Shown: positions 7,915 to 16,404 of the stretch, in pieces
How positions within the stretch are numbered: the first letter of the stretch is position 1
How the letters are laid out: each line of letters opens with the position of its first letter
Assembly (NCBI RefSeq): GCF_003202205.1
Contig: NZ_PDOG01000001.1
Location: forward strand, 218,507-282,506
Source of the DNA: Halomonas sp. LBP4
GTDB taxonomy: Bacteria > Pseudomonadota > Gammaproteobacteria > Pseudomonadales > Halomonadaceae
Direction of reading: 5' to 3'
DNA length: 64,000 nucleotides
Notes under the pieces: generated by a model
Database searches by the model: none
What the model was told of the DNA's origin: nothing
What the model saw: the letters and a program-made list of their open reading frames with translations, nothing else
Position numbers and translations under genes: made by a program

Positions 7915-10239
7915 TCATCGAGCCCTGCCCGCCCGGCGCCGCAACCGCACCCACTGGGACAGGTAGACCAGGGCGTAGAGGCTGACGCCCAGGATGTCGG
8001 TGAACCAGTTGGGCTGGATCAGCATGAAGGCGACACCCAGCAGCACCAACCGCTCCGGGATTAGGGTACGGATGCGCACGAACCCCTGCACGCCCGCCGC
8101 GAAGGCCAGCATGCCCACCAGGGCGCTGGCGAAGATATGCAGGATGTTGAACCAGCCCTCCACGTCGATCTGCAGCAGTTGGGTATTGAAGATGAACATG
8201 AACGGCAGGATGGCGGTACGCATATCGTAGACGAAGCCCTGCACCCCGGTACGGATCGGGTTGCTGCGGGCGATCCCCGCCGCGGCATAGGCGGCCAGCC
8301 CCACCGGCGGTGTGTCGTCGGCCAGGATGCCGAAGAAGAACACGAACAGGTGCGCCGCCAGCAGCGGGATGGCGAAGCCGAACTGGTTGCCCAGGTTGTA
8401 GATCACCGGGGCCGTGAGGGTGGCCATCACCACGTAGTTGGCGGTGGTCGGCAGCCCCAGCCCCAGGATCAGGCTGGCCACGGCGGTGATCAGCAGCACG
8501 ATGACGAACTGGGTGGTGGTGTCGAAGTCCCCCACGTCGCCGCCGAGGAACTCCACCACCGGCAGGGTGATCAGGCCGATGCCGCCGGCCATGGCCGCGC
8601 TGATGATCTGGATGATCTCGGTGAGGCGCAGCCCCACCCCGGTCTGGCTGACCGAGCCGACGATGATGCCGGCGGTCGCCACCGCCACGGCGATGCCCAC
8701 CATGTTGCGCGCCCCGGCGATCAGGCCGTGGAACAGCGTGACCACCCCACCCCATAGCGCCGGCAGCAGCGGGCGCCCCTGCAGGAAGGCCTTGACCGGC
8801 TCCTGCACCAGCATCAGCACCGCCAGCGCCAGGATCGCCGTCATCACCGCATAACCGGGGGTGCGCCGCTCGATCACCAGGAAGTAGACCAGCACCGCCA
8901 CCGGAATCAGGAAGTGGATCCCACCGAGGAAGGTCTTGAGCCGCGGCGGCAGCTCGTCCCGCGGGATGCCGTGCAGGCCCAGCTTCAGCGCCTCCAGGTG
9001 CATGATGTAGAAGAGCGCGAAGTAGGCCACGAAGGCCGGGATCACCGCCGCCCGGACCACCTCGATATAGGGCACGCCGACGAACTCGGCGATGATGAAG
9101 GCCGCCGCCCCCATCACCGGCGGCATCAGCTGGCCGTTGGTCGATACCGCCACCTCGCAGGCCGCGGCCTTGTAGTCGGGATAGCCGGTGCGCTTCATCA
9201 GCGGAATGGTGAAGGTGCCAGTGGTCACCACATTGGCCAGCGACGAGCCCGAGACCATGCCGGTCATCCCCGAGGCCACCACCGCGGCCTTGGCCGGGCC
9301 ACCCCGCATATGGCCGAGGAAGGAGTTGGCGACGTCGATGAAGTACTTGCCGGCGCCGGCCTTGTCGAGCATCGAGCCGAACAGCACGAACAGGAAGACG
9401 AAGGCGGTGGATACCCCCACCGGCACGCCGAAGATGCCCTCGGTGGTCACGTACTGCTGGCTGATGGCGCGCTGCAGGCTGGCGCCGCGGTGCGCCAGCA
9501 GATCGGGCACCCAGCCGGCCAGCCAGGGGACGGCGCCGCGTGGCCCCACCAGCTGGTAGAGGAAGAAGATCCCCGCGATCACCGCCAGCGCCGGTCCCAG
9601 GCTGCGCCGCGTCGCCTCCAGCAGCAGCAGCATGAACAGCAGGCCGATCCAGATCTCGCGAGGGATCGCCAGGCCCTGCCGCATCTGCAGGCCATGGTAG
9701 TCGAACACCAGGTAGAGCGCGCCCAGCCCCGCCAGCAGGGCAAACAGCAGGTCGAACCAGGGCACCCGATGGACCTGATCGTGGCGCAGGGTCGCCAGCA
9801 CCGCCGCGCAGAGCAGGCCCCCGACGCCGATCGCCAGCCAGCCCGGCAGGACCAGTGGGGTGACCTCGGCCACCAGCATCACCGTGGTCGCCCCCACCCC
9901 CAGGCTGATGGCGCCGAGCACGATCCGCTGGAACGGGGTGGGGCCCTTGCGGCCGCGAACGGCGGGAAAGACCAGGAAGGCCAGGGTGATGCCGAAGCAC
10001 ACGTGGATCGCTCGTTGGATGACCACGTCGACCGCCAGCACGCTGGCCACCCCCAGCTGGAACAGCGACCAGGCCAGCGCCAGACCGACGATCGCCAACA
10101 GCAGGATACCGCTGGGCACCCTGGCGCCGGTCTCGAACTCCTCGACCAGCTGCCGCGCCCGGCGCGCCGCCTCGGCATCGAACGGCTGCTCGTCCCCGGA
10201 TGACGAGGCATCCTCCTGGCGCGGATCGTGTTCGGCCAT
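7915..10239 (-). CDS. TRAP transporter fused permease (TAXI class, DctQM-type)
   Basis: Large inner-membrane protein (774 aa) uniting the small (DctQ/4TM) and large (DctM) subunits of a TRAP secondary transporter. The first 40 residues are hydrophilic, followed by about 16-18 membrane helices. Signature DctM segments include VSGSSLANVVTTGTFTIPLM and GLPTTANYVVMATLTAPV. Fused permeases of this length are characteristic of the TAXI subgroup, which agrees with the TAXI receptor gene 74 bp upstream. TRAP systems use the sodium or proton gradient to import organic acids; the ligand here cannot be read from sequence. ATG 10239 follows a GGGAGG site. Confidence 0.95.
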   Translation of the reverse strand: MAEHDPRQEDASSSGDEQPFDAEAARRARQLVEEFETGARVPSGILLLAIVGLALAWSLFQLGVASVLAVDVVIQRAIHVCFGITLAFLVFPAVRGRKGPTPFQRIVLGAISLGVGATTVMLVAEVTPLVLPGWLAIGVGGLLCAAVLATLRHDQVHRVPWFDLLFALLAGLGALYLVFDYHGLQMRQGLAIPREIWIGLLFMLLLLEATRRSLGPALAVIAGIFFLYQLVGPRGAVPWLAGWVPDLLAHRGASLQRAISQQYVTTEGIFGVPVGVSTAFVFLFVLFGSMLDKAGAGKYFIDVANSFLGHMRGGPAKAAVVASGMTGMVSGSSLANVVTTGTFTIPLMKRTGYPDYKAAACEVAVSTNGQLMPPVMGAAAFIIAEFVGVPYIEVVRAAVIPAFVAYFALFYIMHLEALKLGLHGIPRDELPPRLKTFLGGIHFLIPVAVLVYFLVIERRTPGYAVMTAILALAVLMLVQEPVKAFLQGRPLLPALWGGVVTLFHGLIAGARNMVGIAVAVATAGIIVGSVSQTGVGLRLTEIIQIISAAMAGGIGLITLPVVEFLGGDVGDFDTTTQFVIVLLITAVASLILGLGLPTTANYVVMATLTAPVIYNLGNQFGFAIPLLAAHLFVFFFGILADDTPPVGLAAYAAAGIARSNPIRTGVQGFVYDMRTAILPFMFIFNTQLLQIDVEGWFNILHIFASALVGMLAFAAGVQGFVRIRTLIPERLVLLGVAFMLIQPNWFTDILGVSLYALVYLSQWVRLRRRAGRAR

Positions 10240-10313
10240 GATGGCGCCTCCCTGCAGAAGACGTCAGAAGGGGCCAGGAAGCCGCCTGAGCGGCCCCTGG
10301 CCCGGGCCGCGCG

Positions 10314-11261
10314 TCAGAGCAGTCCGGCCTCCTGATAGGCGCGCTCGGCGCCGGGATGCAGCGGCGCCCCGAGCCCGCTCAGGAAGTCTTCCTCGGTCAG
10401 GAAGTTGAGCGCCGGATGGATATTGGTGAAGTCCTCCAGGTTGTCGAGGATCGTGCTGGTGATGTTGTAGACCACCTCTTCGCCGAGATCGGTGGTGGTC
10501 ACGAACAGTGCCTTCACCCCGAAGAGGGTGACGGCCTCGTCCTGGCCCCGATAGGTGCCGGCCGGCACCTCGGTGAAGGCGAAGTAGGGAAACTCGTCCA
10601 CCAGGCTCTCGAACTCGGGCTCATCCATGGGCACGAAGACCACGTCCTGGGACGTGCTGATATCCAGCAGCGCCGCCCCGCCGATGCCGATGGTGTAGAA
10701 GAAGCAATCGACCCGGCCGTCACGCAGGAAATCCACCCCCTCGGGGGCGGTCAGGCTCTCAGCCTCGAAATCGTCCAGGCCGATGTCCAGCGCCTCCAGG
10801 GCCTGCTCCACCGTGAAGCGGATACCGGACCCGGGATTGCCGATGTTGACGCGCTTGCCGACGATATCGCGCACACTGCTCACCCCCGCGTCACGGGCGC
10901 AGACCAGATGCAGCGGCTCGGCATGCAGCCCCATCACCGTGCGCAGTTGATCCACGGCCTCGCCCTCGAAACCGGCCTGGCCTTCATAGGCCTGGAACAC
11001 CACATCGGACTGGGCCAGGGCCAGGTCCAGCTCACCGGCCGCCAGGGCGCGGACATTGAAGGCCGAGCCTCCGGTGGCCTCGACCGTGGCCCGCAGGCCG
11101 ATATCGGCCTGGTTGATGATCTGGGATGTCGCCCCGCCGACGGGGTAATAGATGCCCACCACGCTGGCGGTACCGATGGTCAGGAACTGGCGTTGGGCGA
11201 GCGCGTGATGCGACACGAGCCCAAGGGCCAACGCCAGAAGCCCTACGATGAGTCGTTTCAT
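10314..11261 (-). CDS. TAXI-family TRAP solute receptor
   Basis: Periplasmic receptor (315 aa) of the adjacent TRAP permease. A cleavable signal peptide (residues 1-22, ending HHALA-Q) is followed by LTIGTASVVGIYYPVGG, the hallmark N-terminus of TAXI (TRAP-associated extracytoplasmic immunogenic) proteins, and by VNIGNPGSGIRFTVEQALEA in the second lobe. Characterised TAXI proteins bind small carboxylates such as glutamate or oxoglutarate in some bacteria, but specificity is not predictable here. ATG 11261 follows GGAGGGG. It is the first gene of the minus-strand transport block and is transcribed divergently from the dehydrogenase gene at 11548. Confidence 0.95.
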   Translation of the reverse strand: MKRLIVGLLALALGLVSHHALAQRQFLTIGTASVVGIYYPVGGATSQIINQADIGLRATVEATGGSAFNVRALAAGELDLALAQSDVVFQAYEGQAGFEGEAVDQLRTVMGLHAEPLHLVCARDAGVSSVRDIVGKRVNIGNPGSGIRFTVEQALEALDIGLDDFEAESLTAPEGVDFLRDGRVDCFFYTIGIGGAALLDISTSQDVVFVPMDEPEFESLVDEFPYFAFTEVPAGTYRGQDEAVTLFGVKALFVTTTDLGEEVVYNITSTILDNLEDFTNIHPALNFLTEEDFLSGLGAPLHPGAERAYQEAGLL

Positions 11262-11547
11262 GACAGCCCCTCCCCATGCGATGGATAGGAAATCAGGCTC
11301 CCTGCGGCCCCTGCGGCACCGCCCTCCCTTTCGCCGGCAGGTCCGGAGATTCCTCGGCATCGACGACGGGGCCAGCTCGCCGCCGAGGGATACTGAGAGG
11401 TGCGGCCAATTCTCAGTCTATACGCTATCGGCACATTTCACTGGCCGGACGGCATGGCCGCTCGCCGCTTCGAACCTCGCCGAGGTTGCCCGATGCCGCG
11501 ACAAGCGCCAGAGTGCACCCGAGCGGGATCGAGAAAGGAGCAGGCAC
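11262..11547. other. Divergent intergenic region between TAXI receptor and SDR genes
   Basis: Two hundred eighty-six bases separate the oppositely oriented genes and must hold both promoters. The least GC-rich stretch is around 11408-11440, with TATA-like hexamers readable on both strands, but no -35/-10 pair with good spacing could be assigned. An open frame continues upstream from the dehydrogenase, yet it lacks a ribosome-binding site and homology to its family, so it is not annotated. Confidence 0.6.
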
Positions 11548-12414
11548 ATGAAGGACCGAAGGGGCCCAGCGGCGCCGAGCGTGCTCGTCACCGGCTGTTC
11601 CAGCGGGATCGGCCATGCGGCCGCCCATGCCCTGGTCCGGCGCGGCTGGCGGGTCTTCGCCACCGCCCGCCAGCGGGGCGACGTGGCACGGCTCGGCGAC
11701 GAGGGCCTGGAAGCCCTGCCGCTGGACCTGGCCTGCAGCGAGTCGATCGCCGCCTGCGTCGAGGAGGTACTCGGCCGCACCGGCGGGCGCCTCGAGGCGC
11801 TGTTCAACAACGGCGCCTACGGCCAGCCGGGTGCCGTGGAGGACCTCTCGCGCGCGGTGCTGCGCGCCCAGCTGGAAACCAACCTGCTCGGCACCCATGA
11901 GCTCACCACCCGCGTCATACCGGCGATGCGCGAACAGGGCGGCGGGCGCATCGTGCAGAACAGCTCGGTATTGGGCTTTGCCGCCCTGCCCTACCGCGGC
12001 GCCTACGTCTGTTCCAAGTACGCCCTGGAGGGCCTGACCGATACCCTGCGCCAGGAGCTGTACGGCACCGGCATCCACGTCAGCCTGATCGAGCCGGGCC
12101 CGATCACCAGCCGCTTCCGCGAGAACGCCTACCGCGCCTTCCTCGACAACATCGATGCCGCCGGCAGCTACCACGCCGCGACCTATCGCGCCGTGGAGGC
12201 CCGCCTGGCCGGCGGGGGCCCTCCGACGCCCTTCACCCTCGGCGCCGACGCCGTGGTAGACAAGCTGCTGCATGCCCTGGAGAGCCCGCGCCCCAGGGCG
12301 CGCTACCGCGTGACCGTACCGACCCACCTGTTCGCGGTACTGAAGCGGTTACTCTCCACGCGGGGCATGGACCGGGTATTGATGGGGGCGACCCGAGGGG
12401 AACGGGAAACCTGA
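11548..12414 (+). CDS. Short-chain dehydrogenase/reductase (SDR family)
   Basis: Classical SDR oxidoreductase (288 aa) using NAD(P)H on an unidentified carbonyl or alcohol. The nucleotide-binding motif TGCSSGIG occurs near residue 17, the NNGAYG variant of NNAG near residue 90, the catalytic Ser in NSSVLG, and YVCSKYALEG (Y-x3-K) near residue 152; all catalytic residues are present. The arginine in the first beta-alpha unit (TARQRGD) suggests NADP preference. ATG 11548 follows AAAGGAG at a good distance. Single gene; the next genes run on the opposite strand. Confidence 0.9.
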   Translation: MKDRRGPAAPSVLVTGCSSGIGHAAAHALVRRGWRVFATARQRGDVARLGDEGLEALPLDLACSESIAACVEEVLGRTGGRLEALFNNGAYGQPGAVEDLSRAVLRAQLETNLLGTHELTTRVIPAMREQGGGRIVQNSSVLGFAALPYRGAYVCSKYALEGLTDTLRQELYGTGIHVSLIEPGPITSRFRENAYRAFLDNIDAAGSYHAATYRAVEARLAGGGPPTPFTLGADAVVDKLLHALESPRPRARYRVTVPTHLFAVLKRLLSTRGMDRVLMGATRGERET

Positions 12415-12433
12415 ACCCAGCCGGCCACCGCCA

Positions 12434-13969
12434 TCACGCCGTGGCCGCCCCCTCGTCCGGCAACCCCTCGACGCTCGCCAGCAACCGGTTGGCCAGTGCC
12501 AGCGCCACCCGCTCCTCGACGAACGGCAGGCTCAACCGACCACTGGCCAGGTAGAGCCGCAGGGTCACCACCCCGCGACGGCGCTGCAGCCAGCTCTGCT
12601 GTACCTGCAGCGACACCAGGTGCGCGGCGGGAAAGAGGCTGGTGCGCTGCCCCCAGAGGCCGTGGCGCACCCGCAGCCAGTCGCCGCGACACGACCAGCC
12701 CAGCGACCGCCAGCGCAGATGCGCCAAGCCGCCCGCCAGGGCGACCAGGCCCACCAGCACCGGCCCCGGGCTCCAGGCCGGCAGCCCGGCCAGCCCGTCA
12801 CTTGCCATCCCGACGAGCAGTCCCAGCCCCGCGACCATGGCCAGCAGCAGGCGCAGGAAAAGCACCCGGCGATAGAGCCCGGCCACCCGCTGCAGCGGCG
12901 CCGTCAGCGAGGGCGGCGCGACCCGCCCGGGCCACAGCGACGGCACCAGCGTATCGGCCCGGGCCGCGGTCAGGCCGGGCACCAGGAAACGCCGGGCCTC
13001 GGCGACCTCGCCGCCTGTCGTCCCCCCGAACTGGTGACAGACCAGGTAGCCCCGCCCCAGGGCCCGGCCGAGCCCGGTCTGCACCCACTCCACCACCTGC
13101 AGCCGGCGCAGGGTCAGGGTCTGCGAGCGGCGGTGCAGCAAACCGCTCACCTGGACCTGGCGCTCGCCGTCGTCGCGCAGCACATAGCCATGGAAGCGCC
13201 ACCAGGCCGCCAGCACCGCGAGCAGCATCAGCACCGCCAGCGCGGCGACGAGCCCCAGGCCCACCGCCAGCGGCGGCGACGCCGGCAGCCAGGCCCAGAG
13301 GTCGAGCGTCGGCAGGCGGTCGTGCAACCAGCGCTCCAGCGGCCGCACCAGGGGCGAGAGCAGCGCGGCGATCACCACCAGCGAGCGGCTGGTCAGCCCG
13401 TGCAGCACCAGGGCCCCGGGAGTGACGGCGAAACGCACCAGCGGCGCGGGCATCTCGTCCGGGGTCGTCGTCGGGCCGCTGCGCGACGCGGCCCCGCCCA
13501 GGCGGGCCTCCAGCGCCTCGGCCAGCTCGCGCCGGATGCCGGGCAGGGCGATGGACGCCGCCTCGCCGGCCAGGGTCTCCACCTCCCACTGCACCAGGCC
13601 CAGGGGGCGCATCCAGGCCGGCTGCAGCACGCTGGTCTGCTGCACATGGTGGGCCGCGACCTTGAACTCCCGGTGGACGAACAGCCCCTTCTGGATCACC
13701 AGCACGTCGGCGTCGAAGCGGAAGCGGAAACGCCGGTAGTAGAGCAGGCTCAGCAGCAGCGCCCCCACCAGCAGCAGGCCGCCGCCCAGCAGCGCCTCGC
13801 GCAGTCCGACACGGTCGCTGACCGCGAGGCCCGCCCCGGCTGCCAGCAGCAGCGGCAGGTGCTCGCGGATCAGCGACACGCCGGTGGTCGCCAGCGTCAA
13901 CCCGATGGCCCAGGGCGAGAGGCGCTGCCACTCGGCCAGCCCGTCGCCCCCCGGGGCGTCGCGGGTCAT
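12434..13969 (-). CDS. PH-domain membrane protein, YdbT-like
   Basis: Inner-membrane protein (511 aa) with several bacterial PH (bPH2, YdbT-type) domains alternating with membrane helices. Hydrophobic pairs occur near 25-65, 185-240 and 350-400. Repeats such as LLYYRRFRFRFDADVLVIQKG and VHREFKVAAHHVQQT are typical of the first PH domain, and the later YVLRDDGERQVQVSGLLHRR is a second copy. Function is unknown; Bacillus homologues (YdbS/YdbT) are implicated in envelope stress and antimicrobial peptide resistance. Its ATG at 13969 overlaps the stop of the YdbS-like gene by four bases, so the two proteins probably form a complex. Confidence 0.9.
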   Translation of the reverse strand: MTRDAPGGDGLAEWQRLSPWAIGLTLATTGVSLIREHLPLLLAAGAGLAVSDRVGLREALLGGGLLLVGALLLSLLYYRRFRFRFDADVLVIQKGLFVHREFKVAAHHVQQTSVLQPAWMRPLGLVQWEVETLAGEAASIALPGIRRELAEALEARLGGAASRSGPTTTPDEMPAPLVRFAVTPGALVLHGLTSRSLVVIAALLSPLVRPLERWLHDRLPTLDLWAWLPASPPLAVGLGLVAALAVLMLLAVLAAWWRFHGYVLRDDGERQVQVSGLLHRRSQTLTLRRLQVVEWVQTGLGRALGRGYLVCHQFGGTTGGEVAEARRFLVPGLTAARADTLVPSLWPGRVAPPSLTAPLQRVAGLYRRVLFLRLLLAMVAGLGLLVGMASDGLAGLPAWSPGPVLVGLVALAGGLAHLRWRSLGWSCRGDWLRVRHGLWGQRTSLFPAAHLVSLQVQQSWLQRRRGVVTLRLYLASGRLSLPFVEERVALALANRLLASVEGLPDEGAATA

Positions 13970-14505
13970 GGCGCCTGCTCCTCCGGGGGTACGGCCGGCT
14001 CCGCCTCCAGGCGGGCCAGCAGGTGCTGCTTGACCGCCTCGGCGCGCGCGGCGGGCAGGCCCTCGAGGACCAGGTCGGCGCCGCGCCCGCCGGCGGTGAA
14101 GCAGGCCAGGCGCACCAGGCCGAAGGCCCGTTCGAGGGGGGTGCTCAGCGTCTCCACGTGCTGCAGGCGCACCAGCGGCAGCACCTGGGTGCGCCGGACC
14201 CAGAGCCCTCGCCGGTAGCTGAGGTCATGCTCGCGCAGCCCGTAGGCGCGACGCCGTGCCTCGAACCAGGCGAGCACGGCCATCGCCAGCCCCAGGACGG
14301 CGATGCCGACGGCCAGCCTCCCCTGCCAGTCGGCCAGCGGTGGCTCCGACAGGGGGACCAGGCTCGCCAGCACGGCCAGCAGCCACCAGCGCCAGAGCTG
14401 CTGCAGGGCCTGGCAGGGGGCCAGCCGTGGCGACACGGGCGTCAGCGGTGCCTCTTCCAGCCGGGGCAGGCGTTCGGGGTCGAGCGGGACATTGGTGTGC
14501 GTCAT
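13966..14505 (-). CDS. PH-domain membrane protein, YdbS-like
   Basis: Small partner (179 aa) of the YdbT-like protein. Two membrane helices at about residues 40-85 precede one bPH2 domain with the family signature RAYGLREHDLSYRRGLWVRR and LPLVRLQHVET. First gene of a two-gene operon with an ATGA overlap. Only 27 bp separate its start from the furthest upstream start of the divergent CLC gene, so the promoter of one of the two must lie inside the other gene or the CLC protein starts later. Confidence 0.9.
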   Translation of the reverse strand: MTHTNVPLDPERLPRLEEAPLTPVSPRLAPCQALQQLWRWWLLAVLASLVPLSEPPLADWQGRLAVGIAVLGLAMAVLAWFEARRRAYGLREHDLSYRRGLWVRRTQVLPLVRLQHVETLSTPLERAFGLVRLACFTAGGRGADLVLEGLPAARAEAVKQHLLARLEAEPAVPPEEQAP

Positions 14506-14532
14506 GGTTCCAGAGAGTAGCAGCCGGACCCC

Positions 14533-16404
14533 ATGTCAGATACGCGAACGGCGCCGGAGCCGGGAGGCGAGCGGCAGGCAAGGCCCGTGACCGCCGGCGG
14601 GCCGGCGCTTGCCCTGCACGCCCTTCGCACCTACACCTTGAAGATGGACACGATTCCGGCACTCATCGGCCCCGGCCGGGGTCCCCTGGCGGTCGTCCGT
14701 TTCCTGGGCCTGGTGCTCCTGGGAGCCATCATCGGCGCCATCGCCGCCCTCTTCGCCGTGGCCTTCGTCACCGCGGTGCTGGAACTCAACGAGCTGCTGC
14801 TGATCTCGCCGCGCAGTCGCATGATGTTCGATCACGCCGGGGCGTTGATGGCCATTACCGTGGCGGTGCCGGCGCTGGGCGGCCTGGTCGTCGGCCTGCT
14901 GCACCTCGCCATCCCCGAACGGCGCCCCCATGCGCCGGCCGACGTGATCGCCGCCGTCCAGACCCGACGCGGTCGACTGCCCGCCAGGGCCGGCGGCCTG
15001 TCGGCCCTGAGCGCGCTGATCTCGCTGGGTGCCGGGGCCTCGGTGGGCCAGTACGGCCCCCTGGTACACCTGGGCGCCACCCTGGGCTCATTGGGGGCGC
15101 GGCTGCTGCGGCTGGGGCGGTCGGACGACAACATCGCCATCGCCTGCGGGGTCGCCGCGGCCATCTCCACCGCCTTCAACGCCCCCTTGGCGGGCATCGT
15201 CTTCGCCCACGAGGTGGTGCTGCGCCACTACGCCCTGCGCGCCTTCGCCCCGGTGGCCGCGGCCGCCATCGTCGGCTACGTGATCGCCACCAACGTGCTG
15301 GAGCGCGGGGCGCTCTTCCATGTCGCCGACACCGCCGTGCCACGGCCCTGGGAATTCGCCGTCTTCCTCGTCATCGGCGGCCTCGGCGCCCTGGTCGCCG
15401 GCGCCTACATGCGTGCCATCCTCGGGGTCACGCGCCTGGCCGGCACCCTGCCGCTCGCCCCGCCGCTGCGCCCGGCCCTGGCCGGGGCACTGCTGGGACT
15501 CACCGCCCTCTGGGTACCCGACATCCTCGGCATGGGCCAGGAGACCCTGCGCTTCGCCACCATCGCCGGCGCCTTCGGCAGCGCCGAACTGCTGCTGGTG
15601 CTGGGGCTCAAGATCGCCGCCACGGCGCTCTGCCTGGGCATGGGCTTCAGCGGTGGCGTGTTCAGCCCCGCCCTGGTGATCGGCACCCTGTTCGGGGCCT
15701 TGTGCGGCAGCCTGGTGGGGCAGCTCAGCGGCGCGCCCCAGGAGACCTTCGTGTTCTACGCCGTCTGCGGCATGGTGGCGGTGACGGCACCGGTGATCGG
15801 CGCGCCGCTGACGACGCTGCTGATCGTCTTCGAGCTGACCGGCAGCTATGCGCTGACCACCGCCGCCCTGGCCAGCGTGATCCTGGCCAGCCCCATCGCC
15901 GCCCAGCTCTTCGGCCGCTCGCTGTTCGACATCCAGCTCGAGACGCGTGGCCTGGACCTCTCGGCCGGGCGCGGGCGCGCCGTGCTGCTCAGCACCCCGG
16001 TGGCCGAGCACCTGACCCGGGACTGCGTGACCCTGCGCCCCGAGACCGCGGTGGCGGAGGCGATGACCGCCCTCGGCCAGGCCCGGCATGGTGAGGCCTA
16101 TCTGGTCGACGCCCGGGGGCGGTATCGCGGCTGCGTGACCCTCGCCGACCTGGAGGCCGCCCGCGAGGCACGGGACGGCCCGCAGACGGTGGGCGGGGTC
16201 ACCGCCGCGGACCGGCCGCTACTGCGGCCGGACACCTCGCTGTGGGACGCCATGGCGCGGTTGCAGGACGTCACCGGCGAGGCCCTGCCGGTGGTCGACG
16301 CCGCCGAGGATGCCTTCCTCGGCGTGGTCTTCGAGGCGAGCATCGCCCGCGCCTACCTGCGCCACAGCGACGAGATGCGACGGGAGGAACATGGCACGGG
16401 TTGA
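14533..16404 (+). CDS. CLC-family chloride channel/transporter with C-terminal CBS domains
   Basis: Inner-membrane CLC protein (623 aa) with a C-terminal CBS pair (about 500-610). The CLC fold is clear from FNAPLAGIVF, GFSGGVFSPALVIG and APLTTLLIVFELTGSYAL (tyrosine of the Cl- site present). Key positions differ from E. coli ClcA. The gating glutamate motif GREGP reads GQYGP, with Tyr174 at the Glu148 position. The proton-pathway pair EE reads EV (Glu227-Val228), and the GSGIP loop is not recognisable. In characterised CLCs these glutamates are needed for Cl-/H+ exchange, so this protein may be a channel or carry something else. The start is uncertain: Met38 (14644) would leave room for a promoter. 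Confidence 0.88.
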   Translation: MSDTRTAPEPGGERQARPVTAGGPALALHALRTYTLKMDTIPALIGPGRGPLAVVRFLGLVLLGAIIGAIAALFAVAFVTAVLELNELLLISPRSRMMFDHAGALMAITVAVPALGGLVVGLLHLAIPERRPHAPADVIAAVQTRRGRLPARAGGLSALSALISLGAGASVGQYGPLVHLGATLGSLGARLLRLGRSDDNIAIACGVAAAISTAFNAPLAGIVFAHEVVLRHYALRAFAPVAAAAIVGYVIATNVLERGALFHVADTAVPRPWEFAVFLVIGGLGALVAGAYMRAILGVTRLAGTLPLAPPLRPALAGALLGLTALWVPDILGMGQETLRFATIAGAFGSAELLLVLGLKIAATALCLGMGFSGGVFSPALVIGTLFGALCGSLVGQLSGAPQETFVFYAVCGMVAVTAPVIGAPLTTLLIVFELTGSYALTTAALASVILASPIAAQLFGRSLFDIQLETRGLDLSAGRGRAVLLSTPVAEHLTRDCVTLRPETAVAEAMTALGQARHGEAYLVDARGRYRGCVTLADLEAAREARDGPQTVGGVTAADRPLLRPDTSLWDAMARLQDVTGEALPVVDAAEDAFLGVVFEASIARAYLRHSDEMRREEHGTG

